From NCBI RefSeq assembly GCF_003019815.1, contig NZ_CP027773.1, positions 310,001 to 374,000 of the forward strand: a DNA stretch of 64,000 nucleotides, read 5' to 3'. Positions within the stretch are counted from its first letter, which is position 1. Every line of letters starts with the position of its first letter. This document shows, one piece after another, positions 1-8,512 of this stretch. The notes below the pieces were generated by a model, which saw only the letters and a program-made list of their open reading frames with translations, had not been told where the DNA came from and ran no database searches. The DNA is from Variovorax sp. PMC12 (lineage in GTDB: Bacteria; Pseudomonadota; Gammaproteobacteria; Burkholderiales; Burkholderiaceae_C). Position numbers and translations under genes: made by a program.

Positions 1-1365
1 CGCCAGAAGCGGCGAGCAGGCGGCATAGCCGCTGGTGCCGCCCGCCGGGTTCAATGCCACGCCGTTGCACGTGCCGTTGCGGTAGTAGGCCTGGTTCTCG
101 TAGGTGTCGTGGCCCAGCTCGAGGCCAACGAGCAGCGAATGCTTGACGGAGCCGGTATTGAACCTGGTACTGAGCTCGGTCAGGTTGAACAGCGACTTGT
201 CGTGGATCGTGCGGTCATGGCTCTGCTGGCGCACCCACAGCGTGCTCAGCGGCAGCGACGAGAAGGCGGCCGCCGGCACGGCCGTGGTGCCGGTGGAGAA
301 GGGCGTGAACACGTTCTTCGACGACAGCGTGCCGATGGACTGCGGCGCGGTCTCGCGTGCGTCGGTGGTCACGTCGTTGTACTGCGTCTGGTTGCGGATC
401 GAGGTGTCGGCCGTGATCTTGTGCTGCACCAGGGCACCGAAGGCCTGGATGTCGGAGATCGTGCGGTCGTCGCTGAAGCCGTAGGCCTGGTCGCGGTCGA
501 CCTTGGCCGGATGGCCGTTGAGCGGCGGCACGCCGTAGTCGGGCTGGTCGCGGTTGTGCTGCACCAGCGCCGACAGCGTGACCTGCGTCGGCGTGTTGAT
601 GCCGAACTTGAGCGACGCGTCCAGGCCGAAGTCCTTCAGCTTCGTCTGCTCGCGCGTGCTGGCGTCACCCTGCTGGCCCATGGCCGCGATGCGGAAGGCG
701 GAGGTGTCGGACAGCGGGCGGTTGACGTCGACGGTCGAGCGCACCAAGCCCGTGGTGCTGGCAGACACCGACACTTCGCCCGCCGGCGTGAGCGACGGCT
801 TCTTGGTCACCTGGTTGATGATGCCGCCCGTGGAACCGCGGCCGAACAGCATCGACGAGGGGCCCATGAGCACCTCGACCGATTCGAGCGCGAAGGTGTC
901 GCGGTAGTACTGGGCGCGGTCGCGCGCGCCGTCCAGGTACAGGTCGGTGCGGGCCGAGAAGCCGTTGAGGTTGATGTTGGTGCCGATCTGCCCGCCCTCC
1001 GCACCGCCGATGGTCAGGCCCGGCACGTTGCGCAGCGCGCTGGCCAGCGAAGTCGCGGCCTGCGACTGCATCACGGCCTGGTTGATCACGGTGACGGATT
1101 GCGGCGCATCGCGCAGGTCGGCCGGCAGGCGGCTGATGGTCGCGGGGTTGGCGCCGAAGCCGGTCCTGTCCTGCGCGCCCTGCACCTGGACTTCGCGCAG
1201 CGTGGTCGGCACCGATGTGCCCGGAGCAGGCGAACTCGCGGTGCTGCTCGGCGCCGCCGGTTGCGGGGCCTGTTGCGCGAACGCGGCGGGCAGCGAGGAA
1301 ACAAGGCCGACAAGTGCGAGCGCAACAGGCGTGCGGCGGCGTGTCGAAGACGAGAGACGATTCAT
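1..1365 (-). CDS. TonB-dependent siderophore receptor, 3' end cut by window edge
   Basis: Outer-membrane beta-barrel receptor that would import a ferric siderophore using TonB energy. Translation from ATG at 1365 gives 455 codons and runs off the window. A signal peptide is visible (Arg-rich start, hydrophobic core, likely cleavage after AFA near residue 30). The plug domain follows at about residues 55-190, with DAPQSVTVI, ALRNVPGL, DLYLDGARDRAQYYRD and GPSSMLFGRGSTGGIIN. This plug pattern resembles catecholate receptors of the Fiu type; the rest seen is the start of the barrel. A Fur-like sequence lies about 85 bp upstream (1449-1466), which fits iron repression. The substrate cannot be told from sequence. 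Cupin and iminopeptidase genes upstream are on the same strand but separated by 214 bp, so this gene probably has its own promoter. Confidence 0.9.
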   Translation of the reverse strand, partial: MNRLSSSTRRRTPVALALVGLVSSLPAAFAQQAPQPAAPSSTASSPAPGTSVPTTLREVQVQGAQDRTGFGANPATISRLPADLRDAPQSVTVINQAVMQSQAATSLASALRNVPGLTIGGAEGGQIGTNINLNGFSARTDLYLDGARDRAQYYRDTFALESVEVLMGPSSMLFGRGSTGGIINQVTKKPSLTPAGEVSVSASTTGLVRSTVDVNRPLSDTSAFRIAAMGQQGDASTREQTKLKDFGLDASLKFGINTPTQVTLSALVQHNRDQPDYGVPPLNGHPAKVDRDQAYGFSDDRTISDIQAFGALVQHKITADTSIRNQTQYNDVTTDARETAPQSIGTLSSKNVFTPFSTGTTAVPAAAFSSLPLSTLWVRQQSHDRTIHDKSLFNLTELSTRFNTGSVKHSLLVGLELGHDTYENQAYYRNGTCNGVALNPAGGTSGYAACSPLLA

Positions 1366-1448
1366 TGCGAGCTTTCCGAAGGGTGCGCGGGCGACACGGC
1401 CCGGGCCGATGTGGCGCAAACAAAAGCACCACCGACGGAAATTCTTAC

Positions 1449-1466
1449 CGCGAATGAATCTTATTT
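1449..1466 (-). promoter_or_regulatory. Candidate Fur box upstream of the TonB receptor
   Basis: Read on the minus strand the site is AAATAAGATTCATTCGCG. By eye it matches 14 of 18 positions of the Fur consensus form AAATGAGAATCATTCTCA. It lies 83 bp before the receptor start codon, where a promoter would be expected. Iron control of siderophore receptors by Fur is established knowledge; this particular site is inference. Confidence 0.5.
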
Positions 1467-1579
1467 GAAGGAGTTGTTGGCAAGGTGTTTGGCGCGCGAT
1501 ACAGCCGGATTTCTTTACCTTGCAGGTCAGGTGCAAGACAGCTTTCTTTCGGCCGGCGGTGGGGCCGCCGGCGCCGCCG

Positions 1580-2002
1580 CTACTTCCAGGGCGTCGGCGG
1601 CGGGATCTCGCAGACCGGCTCGACGTCGATGCTCTTGAAGTCGGCCGGCGAGACGATTTCCAGGTACTCCATGTCGGGCGAGTAGTCGAACAGGAAGTGC
1701 CGGATGCCCGGGCGCTGGTGCACCACGTCGCCGGCCTCGACCAACGTTTCCTTGTCCTCGTACATGAAGCGGGCCCAGCCCTTGACCATGATCACGATCT
1801 GGAAGTCCGCTTCGTGGCGGTGCCAGCCGGTGCCCGTTTCCGGTGCCATGTTGGCCTTGACGAGGTGCGCGATCACCTTGCCGTTGGTGGCCTCGGCGAT
1901 GCCCAGGTCGCGGTAGAGGAAGAAGTCGCGCAAGCCGCCCGAGACGAACTCGGTGTCACCGGGCTTGACGTGGGAGAACTGGGTGGCGGTACGGTCCAGC
2001 AT
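1580..2002 (-). CDS. Cupin-domain protein
   Basis: A 140-residue single-domain cupin. Metal-binding motif 1 is visible at about residues 57-75 (GTGWHRHEADFQ: two His and a Glu), and the second cupin strand region at about 88-105 (EAGDVVHQRPGIRH) supplies another His. Small cupins of this type bind a metal and may be enzymes or sensors; the substrate cannot be predicted. The ATG at 2002 is preceded by GAAGGAG at a good distance, which decides the start. It lies 71 bp downstream of the proline iminopeptidase gene on the same strand and may be co-transcribed with it. No signal peptide, so cytoplasmic. Confidence 0.8.
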   Translation of the reverse strand: MLDRTATQFSHVKPGDTEFVSGGLRDFFLYRDLGIAEATNGKVIAHLVKANMAPETGTGWHRHEADFQIVIMVKGWARFMYEDKETLVEAGDVVHQRPGIRHFLFDYSPDMEYLEIVSPADFKSIDVEPVCEIPPPTPWK

Positions 2003-2073
2003 GGGGCGCTCCTTCGCAGGGGGTGATGATGCTGCGCCGCAGCACGCATAAAGCGTTCCCGCCGAGCCCTGGC

Positions 2074-3027
2074 TCAGCGCGCCGCGAAGCCGTCGGTCGC
2101 GCGCACCAGCCGGTCGAGGATGCCGGGCTCCGAGTACGCATGCCCCGCGCCTTCGACCAGGTGGAATTCGGCCTGCGGCCATGCCTTGTGCAGCGCCCAG
2201 GCGAAGCGCGCGGGGCAGGGCATGTCGTAGCGGCCGTGCACGATCACGCCGGGAATGCCGTGCAGCCGGTGCGCATCGCGCAGCAACTGGCCTTCTTCGA
2301 GCCAGGCATCGTGCACGAAGTAGTGGTTCTCCAGCCGCGCGAAGGCCAGCGCGAAATGATCGCCAGCATGCGTTTCGGCGAGCGCGGTGCTCGGCAGCAG
2401 CGTGATGGTCTCGCCTTCCCACACGCTCCAGGCACGCGCCGCCTCCAGGCGCGCCGCCGCGTCGTCGCCGGTGAGCCGCTTGCGATAGGCCGCGATCATG
2501 TCGCCGCGCTCGGCCTCGGGAATGGGGGCCTGGAACTTCTCCCACTTGTCGGGGAACATCTCCGACACGCCGAACTGGTAGTACCAGTTCAGCTCGGCGC
2601 GGGTCACGGTGTAGATGCCGCGCAGCACCAGTTCGCTCACGCGCTCGGGGTGCTTCTGTGCATAGGCGAGGGCGAGCGTGGAGCCCCAGGAGCCGCCGAA
2701 CACGAGCCAGCTGTCGACACCCGCGCGTTCGCGAAGGCGCTCGATGTCGGCCACCAGGTGCCAGGTGGTGTTGGCTTCCAGGCCGGCGTGCGGTTGCGAG
2801 AGGCCGCAGCCGCGCTGGTCGAACAGCATCAGGTCGTAGCGCGCGGGATCGAACAGCCGCCGATGGTCGGGCGAGATGCCGCCGCCGGGCCCGCCGTGCA
2901 GGAACACCGCCGGCTTGGCGCCGGGCGTGCCCACCCGCTCGTAGCGGATGCGGTGGCCGTCGCCCACATCGAGCATGCCGCTCTCGTAGGGTTCGATCGG
3001 GGGATACAGCTGGCGCAGGTCGGGCAT
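2074..3027 (-). CDS. pip: Proline iminopeptidase (peptidase S33)
   Basis: Cytoplasmic alpha/beta-hydrolase that removes N-terminal proline from peptides. The 317-residue length is normal for the family. Visible motifs are the oxyanion HGGPGGG (about residue 43), FDQRGCG, the nucleophile elbow GGSWGSTLALAYAQ (Ser near residue 113), the acid in VHGRYDMPCP and the catalytic His in EGAGHA near the C-terminus. I chose the ATG at 3027 because GAAGGAGAA precedes it; the frame stays open 45 bp further upstream but without a ribosome site. The downstream cupin gene is on the same strand. Confidence 0.93.
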   Translation of the reverse strand: MPDLRQLYPPIEPYESGMLDVGDGHRIRYERVGTPGAKPAVFLHGGPGGGISPDHRRLFDPARYDLMLFDQRGCGLSQPHAGLEANTTWHLVADIERLRERAGVDSWLVFGGSWGSTLALAYAQKHPERVSELVLRGIYTVTRAELNWYYQFGVSEMFPDKWEKFQAPIPEAERGDMIAAYRKRLTGDDAAARLEAARAWSVWEGETITLLPSTALAETHAGDHFALAFARLENHYFVHDAWLEEGQLLRDAHRLHGIPGVIVHGRYDMPCPARFAWALHKAWPQAEFHLVEGAGHAYSEPGILDRLVRATDGFAAR

Positions 3028-3352
3028 CGATGGTTCTCCTTCGTCGGGTGCCGGTGTGTCGAAGGCGAGCATATCGCCCGGTACTTGGCCTGCGCGGCCT
3101 GCATGCCCGCCGCATGGCGACCCGTGCTGCTTGACCGGCCTCCGGGGCCTTCCAGATACTCAACCGCATGGTTGACTCAACCGCGGATTCCGCAAGCGCT
3201 GAAGCGGTGGTTCGGGCCGGACGAGATCGTCGCGGCGCACCAAGCCCGAAAGCTGGCTGACCCTGGCCGACCGAGAGCGCGCGCATTGCCGGAGCGTCGA
3301 CGAGACCCCATACTGGCGACTCCCACGACGCGATCGATCACCGGAGCCTTCC
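3028..3352. other. Gap without an intact gene; possible ArsR/SRPBCC scar with palindrome
   Basis: No convincing full gene in these 325 bp. A perfect inverted repeat TCAACC-GCAT-GGTTGA sits at 3160-3175, followed by another TCAACC half-site at 3177-3182, so ACTCAACCGC occurs twice 17 bp apart. The embedded ATG at 3168 opens a frame of only about 30 codons. Palindromes of this kind over a start codon occur at ArsR-type repressor genes that precede SRPBCC (AHSA1) genes. One reading frame downstream reads ALKRWFGPDE, similar to the start of an AHSA1 domain. I read this tentatively as the remnant of a deleted ArsR/SRPBCC pair. Confidence 0.3.
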
Positions 3353-3550
3353 ATGAGCAATGAACTGCGCAAGAAGCTGCATGACCTGGCCGAACTCTGC
3401 GACAACGCCCCCGACCCGCAGACCCGGGCCATCATCGAGGCGATCCGGCTCCAGACGGCGGTGCTGAACGAGCGGCTGTTCTCCATCGAGCTGCAATTGG
3501 GCGCGCTCAGCAAGCGCATGGAAAACACGCCCGAAAGCACGACCGGCTGA
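3353..3550 (+). CDS. Small hypothetical protein (65 aa)
   Basis: A 65-residue soluble protein, charged and predicted mostly helical, with no signal peptide or membrane segment. I do not recognise a family. Support for a real gene is its own start context (GGAG about 9 bases upstream), codon use like the neighbours, and its position directly before aroC in the same direction with a 32-bp gap. It may share the aroC transcript. Confidence 0.6.
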   Translation: MSNELRKKLHDLAELCDNAPDPQTRAIIEAIRLQTAVLNERLFSIELQLGALSKRMENTPESTTG

Positions 3551-3582
3551 GGAGGCGCCGCTTTGTAGGGATAATCCCAGCC

Positions 3583-4707
3583 ATGAGCGGCAACACCTTC
3601 GGAACACTCTTCGCGGTCACCAATTTCGGCGAGTCGCATGGCCCGGCCATCGGCTGCGTCATCGACGGCTGCCCCCCGGGCATGGAACTCAGCGAGGCCG
3701 ACATCCAGGCCGACCTGGACCGCCGCCGCCCCGGCACCAGCCGCCACGTCACACAGCGCAACGAGCCTGACGCAGTGCAGATCCTCTCGGGCGTCTACGA
3801 GGGCAAGACCACCGGCACGCCCATCGCGCTGCTGATCCAGAACACCGACCAGCGCAGCAAGGACTACGGGCAGATCGCCCAGCAGTTCCGCCCCGGCCAC
3901 GCCGACTACACCTACTGGAAGAAGTACGGCATCCGCGACCCGCGCGGTGGCGGGCGCTCATCGGCCCGGCTGACCGCGCCCACCGTGGCCGCCGGCGCAG
4001 TCGCCAAGAAGTGGCTGGCCGAAAAGTACGGCATGGTCTTCCGCGGCTGCATGACGCAGATCGGCGAAATCGCCATCCCGTTCGAGAGCTGGGACCACGT
4101 GCCCGACAACCCCTTCTTCGCCCCCGTCGCCGACGTGAGCGCGCTGGAGGACTACATGGACCGCCTGCGCAAGGCCGGCGATTCTTGCGGCGCACGCATC
4201 CGCGTCACGGCCACCAAGGTGCCCGTGGGCCTGGGCGAGCCGCTGTACGACAAGCTCGACGCCGAAATCGCCTACGCGATGATGGGCCTCAATGCGGTGA
4301 AGGCGGTCGAGATCGGCGCCGGCTTCGACAGCGTCGTGCAGCGCGGCACCACGCACGGCGACTCCATCACGCCCACCGGTTTCCTGAGCAACAACGCAGG
4401 CGGCATCCTGGGTGGCATCAGCTCCGGGCAAGACCTGGAAGTGAGCATTGCCATCAAGCCCACCAGCTCGATCATCAGCCCGCGCCAGTCCATCGACATC
4501 CACAACAATCCGGTCGAGGTCGTCACCAAGGGCCGCCACGACCCGTGCGTGGGCATCCGCGCGACGCCCATCGCCGAGTCGCTGCTGGCGCTGGTGGTAA
4601 TGGAGCACGTGCTGCGCAACCGTGCGCAGTGCGGCGACGTGGAACTGCAGCAGCAGAACGCGGCCGAGAAGACCGAAGCCTCTTCGCCCAAGGCGTCCTT
4701 CCTCTAG
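3583..4707 (+). CDS. aroC: Chorismate synthase
   Basis: Last enzyme of the shikimate pathway: converts 5-enolpyruvylshikimate 3-phosphate to chorismate using reduced FMN. The protein is full length at 374 residues. Signatures are clear: NFGESHGPAIGCVIDGCPPG near the N-terminus, the GGGRSSARLTAPTVAAGAVAKKWL-like central block, the GGISSGQDLEVSIAIKPTSSI block, and RHDPCVGIRATPIAESLLALVVMEH near the C-terminus. Cytoplasmic. The stop codon TAG shares its final G with the GTG start of the following transporter gene (TAGTG), so the two are probably translationally coupled. Confidence 0.98.
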   Translation: MSGNTFGTLFAVTNFGESHGPAIGCVIDGCPPGMELSEADIQADLDRRRPGTSRHVTQRNEPDAVQILSGVYEGKTTGTPIALLIQNTDQRSKDYGQIAQQFRPGHADYTYWKKYGIRDPRGGGRSSARLTAPTVAAGAVAKKWLAEKYGMVFRGCMTQIGEIAIPFESWDHVPDNPFFAPVADVSALEDYMDRLRKAGDSCGARIRVTATKVPVGLGEPLYDKLDAEIAYAMMGLNAVKAVEIGAGFDSVVQRGTTHGDSITPTGFLSNNAGGILGGISSGQDLEVSIAIKPTSSIISPRQSIDIHNNPVEVVTKGRHDPCVGIRATPIAESLLALVVMEHVLRNRAQCGDVELQQQNAAEKTEASSPKASFL

Positions 4708-5900
4708 TGTCCGCGCCGGCGTCCGTGGCCGCCGGGCGCGGCCATCTGCTGGCGTTCGCTGGCCTGTCGGCCAGCTATTTCGCGCACATCGGTTTCTTCA
4801 ATCCCTACCTGCCGCTGTGGCTCAAGGACCTGGGGCTGCCGATCTTCACCATCAGCCTGCTGGCCTCGGTGCAGTCGATCACCCGGGTCTTCGCGCCCTA
4901 TGCCTGGGGTGCGCTGAGCGACCACACCGGGCAGCGCGTGAAGCTGCTTCGCTTCAGCGCGGCGGTGGCGCTGGCCAGCTCTTTCGGGCTCTGGTGGCAC
5001 GGCGGTGCCTGGTGGCTCGCGCTGGTGCTGCTCGTGATGTTCACGCACACCAGCTCAATGATGTCGCTCACCGAGGCCGCAATGGCACAGCTCGTGGCGG
5101 GCGACTGGGGCCGCTACGGGCGCATCCGGCTGTGCGGCTCGGCCGGCTTCCTGGTCACCGTGTTCTTCGCCGGCGAGTGGTTCGAGCGCTTCGGCATGAA
5201 GCACTTTCCGGCATGGGCCGCCGGCACGCTGGCCATCGTGCTGATCGCCACGATGAAGCTGCCCGACCTGCGCGAGCCGCCCGCCGCGCACGACGCCGTC
5301 AAGGTGCCCATCGGCCCGGTGCTGCGCAACCCCGCGGTGCGGTGGTTCTTCGCGGCGCTGTTCTTCCAGGTGATGTCGCATTTCTCGGTGTACGCGTTCC
5401 TTTCGCTCTACCTCGACTCCATCGGCTACAGCAAGAGCACCATCGGCCTGCTGTGGGCGCTGTCGGTGGTGGCGGAGATCGTGTGGTTCTTCCTGCAGGG
5501 CCGGCTGATCGGCCTGCTGCCGATGCCGCGCTGGATGCTGGTGTGCGGCATTGCCGCCGTCGCGCGGCTGGGCCTTACCGCCGGGCTGGGCGGCTTCGTC
5601 GCGGCGCTGATCGTGGCGCAGTGGCTGCATGCGCTGAGCTTTGCGGCGCATCACACGACCTGCATCGCGGTGGTGTCGCGCCGCTTTCCCGGCCAGCTGC
5701 GCGGGCGCGGACAGGCGCTGTTCACGGTGATCGGCTATGGCTTCGGCGGCGTGCTGGGCGTGCTGCTCGGCGGCGCGGTCGCGCAGGCCTTCGGCTATCG
5801 CACGATGTTCACCGCAGCGGCCGCGCTGGCGGTGCTCGGCAGTTTGTGTGCCTGGCGCGTGGTGACGCTGGAGCGGGTGGAGCGCGCGGGCCGGGTGTGA
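4707..5900 (+). CDS. MFS transporter (MFS_1-like, phenylpropionate-transporter type)
   Basis: A 397-residue inner-membrane carrier with about 12 hydrophobic segments. The N-terminal SASYFAHIGFFNPYLPLWL, the loop AYAWGALSDHTGQR and the later FSVYAFLSLYLDSIGYSKSTIGLLWALSVVAEI block look like the HcaT/3-phenylpropionate transporter group of the major facilitator superfamily. The substrate is unknown. I chose GTG at 4707 because it is the only start that covers the first membrane segment; it overlaps the aroC stop by one base. No metabolic partner other than aroC is adjacent. Confidence 0.85.
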   Translation: MSAPASVAAGRGHLLAFAGLSASYFAHIGFFNPYLPLWLKDLGLPIFTISLLASVQSITRVFAPYAWGALSDHTGQRVKLLRFSAAVALASSFGLWWHGGAWWLALVLLVMFTHTSSMMSLTEAAMAQLVAGDWGRYGRIRLCGSAGFLVTVFFAGEWFERFGMKHFPAWAAGTLAIVLIATMKLPDLREPPAAHDAVKVPIGPVLRNPAVRWFFAALFFQVMSHFSVYAFLSLYLDSIGYSKSTIGLLWALSVVAEIVWFFLQGRLIGLLPMPRWMLVCGIAAVARLGLTAGLGGFVAALIVAQWLHALSFAAHHTTCIAVVSRRFPGQLRGRGQALFTVIGYGFGGVLGVLLGGAVAQAFGYRTMFTAAAALAVLGSLCAWRVVTLERVERAGRV

Positions 5901-5994
5901 GCTGACCGCGCTGGAAAGTGTCATGGGCCTTACATGCCCGCGTCACTGCAGATTTCTACGCTGCGCGCTTCGTCATCTTTTCTCCCAATTTCCC

Positions 5995-8175
5995 ATGTCC
6001 GCTTCCGATGAATCGCGCGGTGCGCGCGCACCGCGCATCCTTCCGCCTGTCGAGTCGAATTCCCAAGAACAGAACAATGCCAGCAGCACTCCGCCGCGCC
6101 GCCAGGTGCTCAAGCTCGGCGCGTCGCTTCTGACCGTCGGCGGCAGCGGCGCCTTGCTCGCGGCCTGTGGTGGCGGCGGTGGCGGGGCACCTGTTCTCGG
6201 TCCGCTGCCCGCGCCTGCTCCAGCGCCGGCTCCCGCGTCGGCACCGCCGCCACCGGCTGCCGCAGCCAAGATATCCAGCTTCGCGCTCGCCGTGATGCCC
6301 GACACGCAGTTCTACGCGCGCTACGCCACCGCGGCCGAGAGCGACCAATACGACAAGCGCTTTGGCAGCGCTCCCTTCGCCGCACAGACGAAATGGATCG
6401 CCGCCAATGCGAAGGCCCTGAACATTCCATTCACCGTCCATCTTGGCGACGTGGTCGACCAGGTCGGAAAGCCCGATCAGTGGAAGGTGGCCGATGCCGC
6501 CATGAAGGTGCTCGAAGACGCAAAGCTGCCCTACAGCGTGCTGGCCGGCAACCACGACGTGCTCAGAGACATCGACTACAGCATCGACCCCGTGAGCGGC
6601 ACCGACGCCAACCGCACTCCCGCCAACGAGCCCTACATCCAGTGGTTCGGCGCCGAGCGCGCGAAGAAGCAGGCCACCTTCGGCGCGCGCGACCCGAGCG
6701 GCTTCCACGAATACCACGTGTTCGAGGCGCAAGGCCAGAAGTTCATGGTGCTGTCTTTGTCATGGCGCATCTCCGACGCAGGCATTGCCTGGGCCCGCCA
6801 GATGATCGCGAAGAACCCGACGCTGCCTGTGATCCTGGTCAACCACCAACTGCTCAACATCGCACCTGACGGCACCAGCCCGCTTGAAACCGACTACGGC
6901 AAGATGCTGTGGGAAAAGCTCATCCGCGACAACGACCAGATCTTCATGACGCTCAACGGCCACCACCACGGTGCCGCGCATCTCACCAAGATCAACAACT
7001 TCGGCCGCAAGGTCGAGGAGATGGTGGTCGACTACCAGATGGCCTACCAGGGCGGCAATGGCCTGATGCGTCTCTACGAGTTCGACCTGACGAACAAGAA
7101 GATCAAGGTGCTGTCGTTCTCGCCCTGGGTGCCGCAGAAGCCCGCAGCTACGTTGAATGCCTTCGACCAGGCGGTGCTCACCACGCCCAACGAGGCCTTC
7201 GAGATCGACATGGATTTCGCACAACGCTTCGGCGGGTTCAACAAGAGCTTCGGCACAGGCAGCGCCACCGTCGACGGTTCCCTGGTCGACAAGGCTCGGG
7301 CGATGATTCTTGCCAACTACAAGGAACCTGCCACCGTGGCGCAGCGACCCGCTGCGAACTCGGAGGACTATCCGAAAGTGGCGAACACGCTGGCGCACTG
7401 GCGCTTCTTTGGCGGCACCGTCAACCAGCCGGTGCTGCCGGGTACCGTGGTGCCCGACGTCACGGGCAACAACCCGCTGCATCGCGATGCGCTCAACCAG
7501 GGCGGCGTAGTGGGAGCCGCGGACGGCGACATCGTCTGGACGGAAGACCGGCACTACCTGTCGGCTGCGCCAGGGTCGGTGCGATTCCTCAACACCAACA
7601 AGAACACCCCAAGGCTCAGTTACTTTCTGACCGACGCGGCGGCGCCGATCAATGCCCAGACGCTGGACAACGGATACACCATCGAGGCGTTCATCAAGAT
7701 CGACAAGAGCTGGACCAGCAACAACCAGGCGTGGATGAACATCATGACGCGCGACGGCCGCCGCGGCGATCTGCCGGGCTTCACGGCGGGCGATGGCGAG
7801 TCGCCCCCGATGCTGTTCGCCATATCGAGCCTGCGCGAAGTGCAATGGGAAGTCGTGCCGAGCCCGAGCGCGCCTCCCGACCCCAAGACCAACTGGTCTG
7901 GCGAGGTGATCGCAGACCGCTGGGTGCACATCGCGATCGTGAACGATCCGGTGTCCCACGACACCACGATGTACGTGGAAGGAGCGCCGGTGCTGCGCAA
8001 TGCGACCGCGGCGCGGGGGCTGGCGACGTTGTCGGCCACCTCTGCGTGGGTCGTGGGCGGTGGTTCGTGGGATGGAGCCCGCGCCGATGGCTTCTTCGGG
8101 AACATCGGCGAAGTGCGCGTGGTGGCTTCGGCCCTCGCATCTTCGCAGTGGCTCACGGCACGCAAGCCGGGCTGA
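5995..8175 (+). CDS. Tat-exported calcineurin-like metallophosphoesterase with LamG-like C-terminal domain
   Basis: A 726-residue exported protein. A long polar N-region leads to a Tat-type signal (RRQVLKLGASLL) ending in a lipobox (LLAAC), then a Gly run and a Pro/Ala linker. The metallophosphoesterase domain spans roughly residues 95-400, with the metal-ligand blocks MPDTQFY, HLGDVVDQ, AGNHD, LVNHQLL and NGHHHG all present. The C-terminal part, about 480-720, has the pattern of a LamG/concanavalin-type jelly roll (YTIEAFIKIDKSW, RWVHIAIVND, GFFGNIGEVRVVASAL) and could bind carbohydrate. Probably a surface or periplasmic phosphodiesterase or phosphatase; substrate unknown. The start at 5995 has no clear ribosome site; an in-frame ATG at 5923 preceded by GGAAAG is an alternative. 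Confidence 0.82.
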   Translation: MSASDESRGARAPRILPPVESNSQEQNNASSTPPRRQVLKLGASLLTVGGSGALLAACGGGGGGAPVLGPLPAPAPAPAPASAPPPPAAAAKISSFALAVMPDTQFYARYATAAESDQYDKRFGSAPFAAQTKWIAANAKALNIPFTVHLGDVVDQVGKPDQWKVADAAMKVLEDAKLPYSVLAGNHDVLRDIDYSIDPVSGTDANRTPANEPYIQWFGAERAKKQATFGARDPSGFHEYHVFEAQGQKFMVLSLSWRISDAGIAWARQMIAKNPTLPVILVNHQLLNIAPDGTSPLETDYGKMLWEKLIRDNDQIFMTLNGHHHGAAHLTKINNFGRKVEEMVVDYQMAYQGGNGLMRLYEFDLTNKKIKVLSFSPWVPQKPAATLNAFDQAVLTTPNEAFEIDMDFAQRFGGFNKSFGTGSATVDGSLVDKARAMILANYKEPATVAQRPAANSEDYPKVANTLAHWRFFGGTVNQPVLPGTVVPDVTGNNPLHRDALNQGGVVGAADGDIVWTEDRHYLSAAPGSVRFLNTNKNTPRLSYFLTDAAAPINAQTLDNGYTIEAFIKIDKSWTSNNQAWMNIMTRDGRRGDLPGFTAGDGESPPMLFAISSLREVQWEVVPSPSAPPDPKTNWSGEVIADRWVHIAIVNDPVSHDTTMYVEGAPVLRNATAARGLATLSATSAWVVGGGSWDGARADGFFGNIGEVRVVASALASSQWLTARKPG

Positions 8176-8428
8176 GCCGAAATGCGGCGCCGTGCGTAGG
8201 GCTCCGGTCCTTGCGCATGGCGCTGTTGGCCGTGATGCGGGTGGAGAGGGCGATGCTCGTCAGCCGCCGTTGAAACCATTTATTTACCTGCATCCCGTTA
8301 TTCGCATTCTTTTCGAATTCTTCGAAGAACAATTTCCCGGTTTTATGAATTGAAGACTTTTCAATTGCCTCTCCCCGCTGGCTCCGCAATTAAAATAAGG
8401 GCAAATCGTGCAAGGGGAGGTGTATTTG
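8176..8428. other. AT-rich intergenic region upstream of the vgrG leader
   Basis: Base composition drops sharply from about 8275, unlike the GC-rich genes on either side. It holds a perfect 12-bp palindrome TTCTTCGAAGAA at 8318-8329 with an extra TTCGAA just before it. A -10-like TAAAAT lies at 8391-8396, and a strong ribosome site AAGGGGAGG at 8412-8420 serves the leader ORF that follows. No gene is seen before 8429. It is probably the promoter region of the vgrG-rhs operon. Confidence 0.45.
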
Positions 8429-8512
8429 ATGTTCAATTTGTTAACGATATTCTTATTAGGCGAATTGCAGTTAGGCGATTCGGCTTATAGCCTCTACGCG
8501 GCGCCGAAATGA
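8429..8512 (+). CDS. Short leader ORF coupled to vgrG (27 aa)
   Basis: ATG at 8429 is preceded by AAGGGGAGG at an ideal 8-base distance and opens 27 codons. The peptide is hydrophobic at first (MFNLLTIFLLGEL) and then polar, ending YAAPK. Its TGA at 8510-8512 overlaps the vgrG ATG at 8509-8511 (ATGA). vgrG has no ribosome site of its own just upstream, so its translation likely depends on ribosomes finishing this leader. The codons are AT-rich, unlike vgrG. Whether the peptide itself has a role, for example in regulation, is unknown. Confidence 0.5.
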   Translation: MFNLLTIFLLGELQLGDSAYSLYAAPK

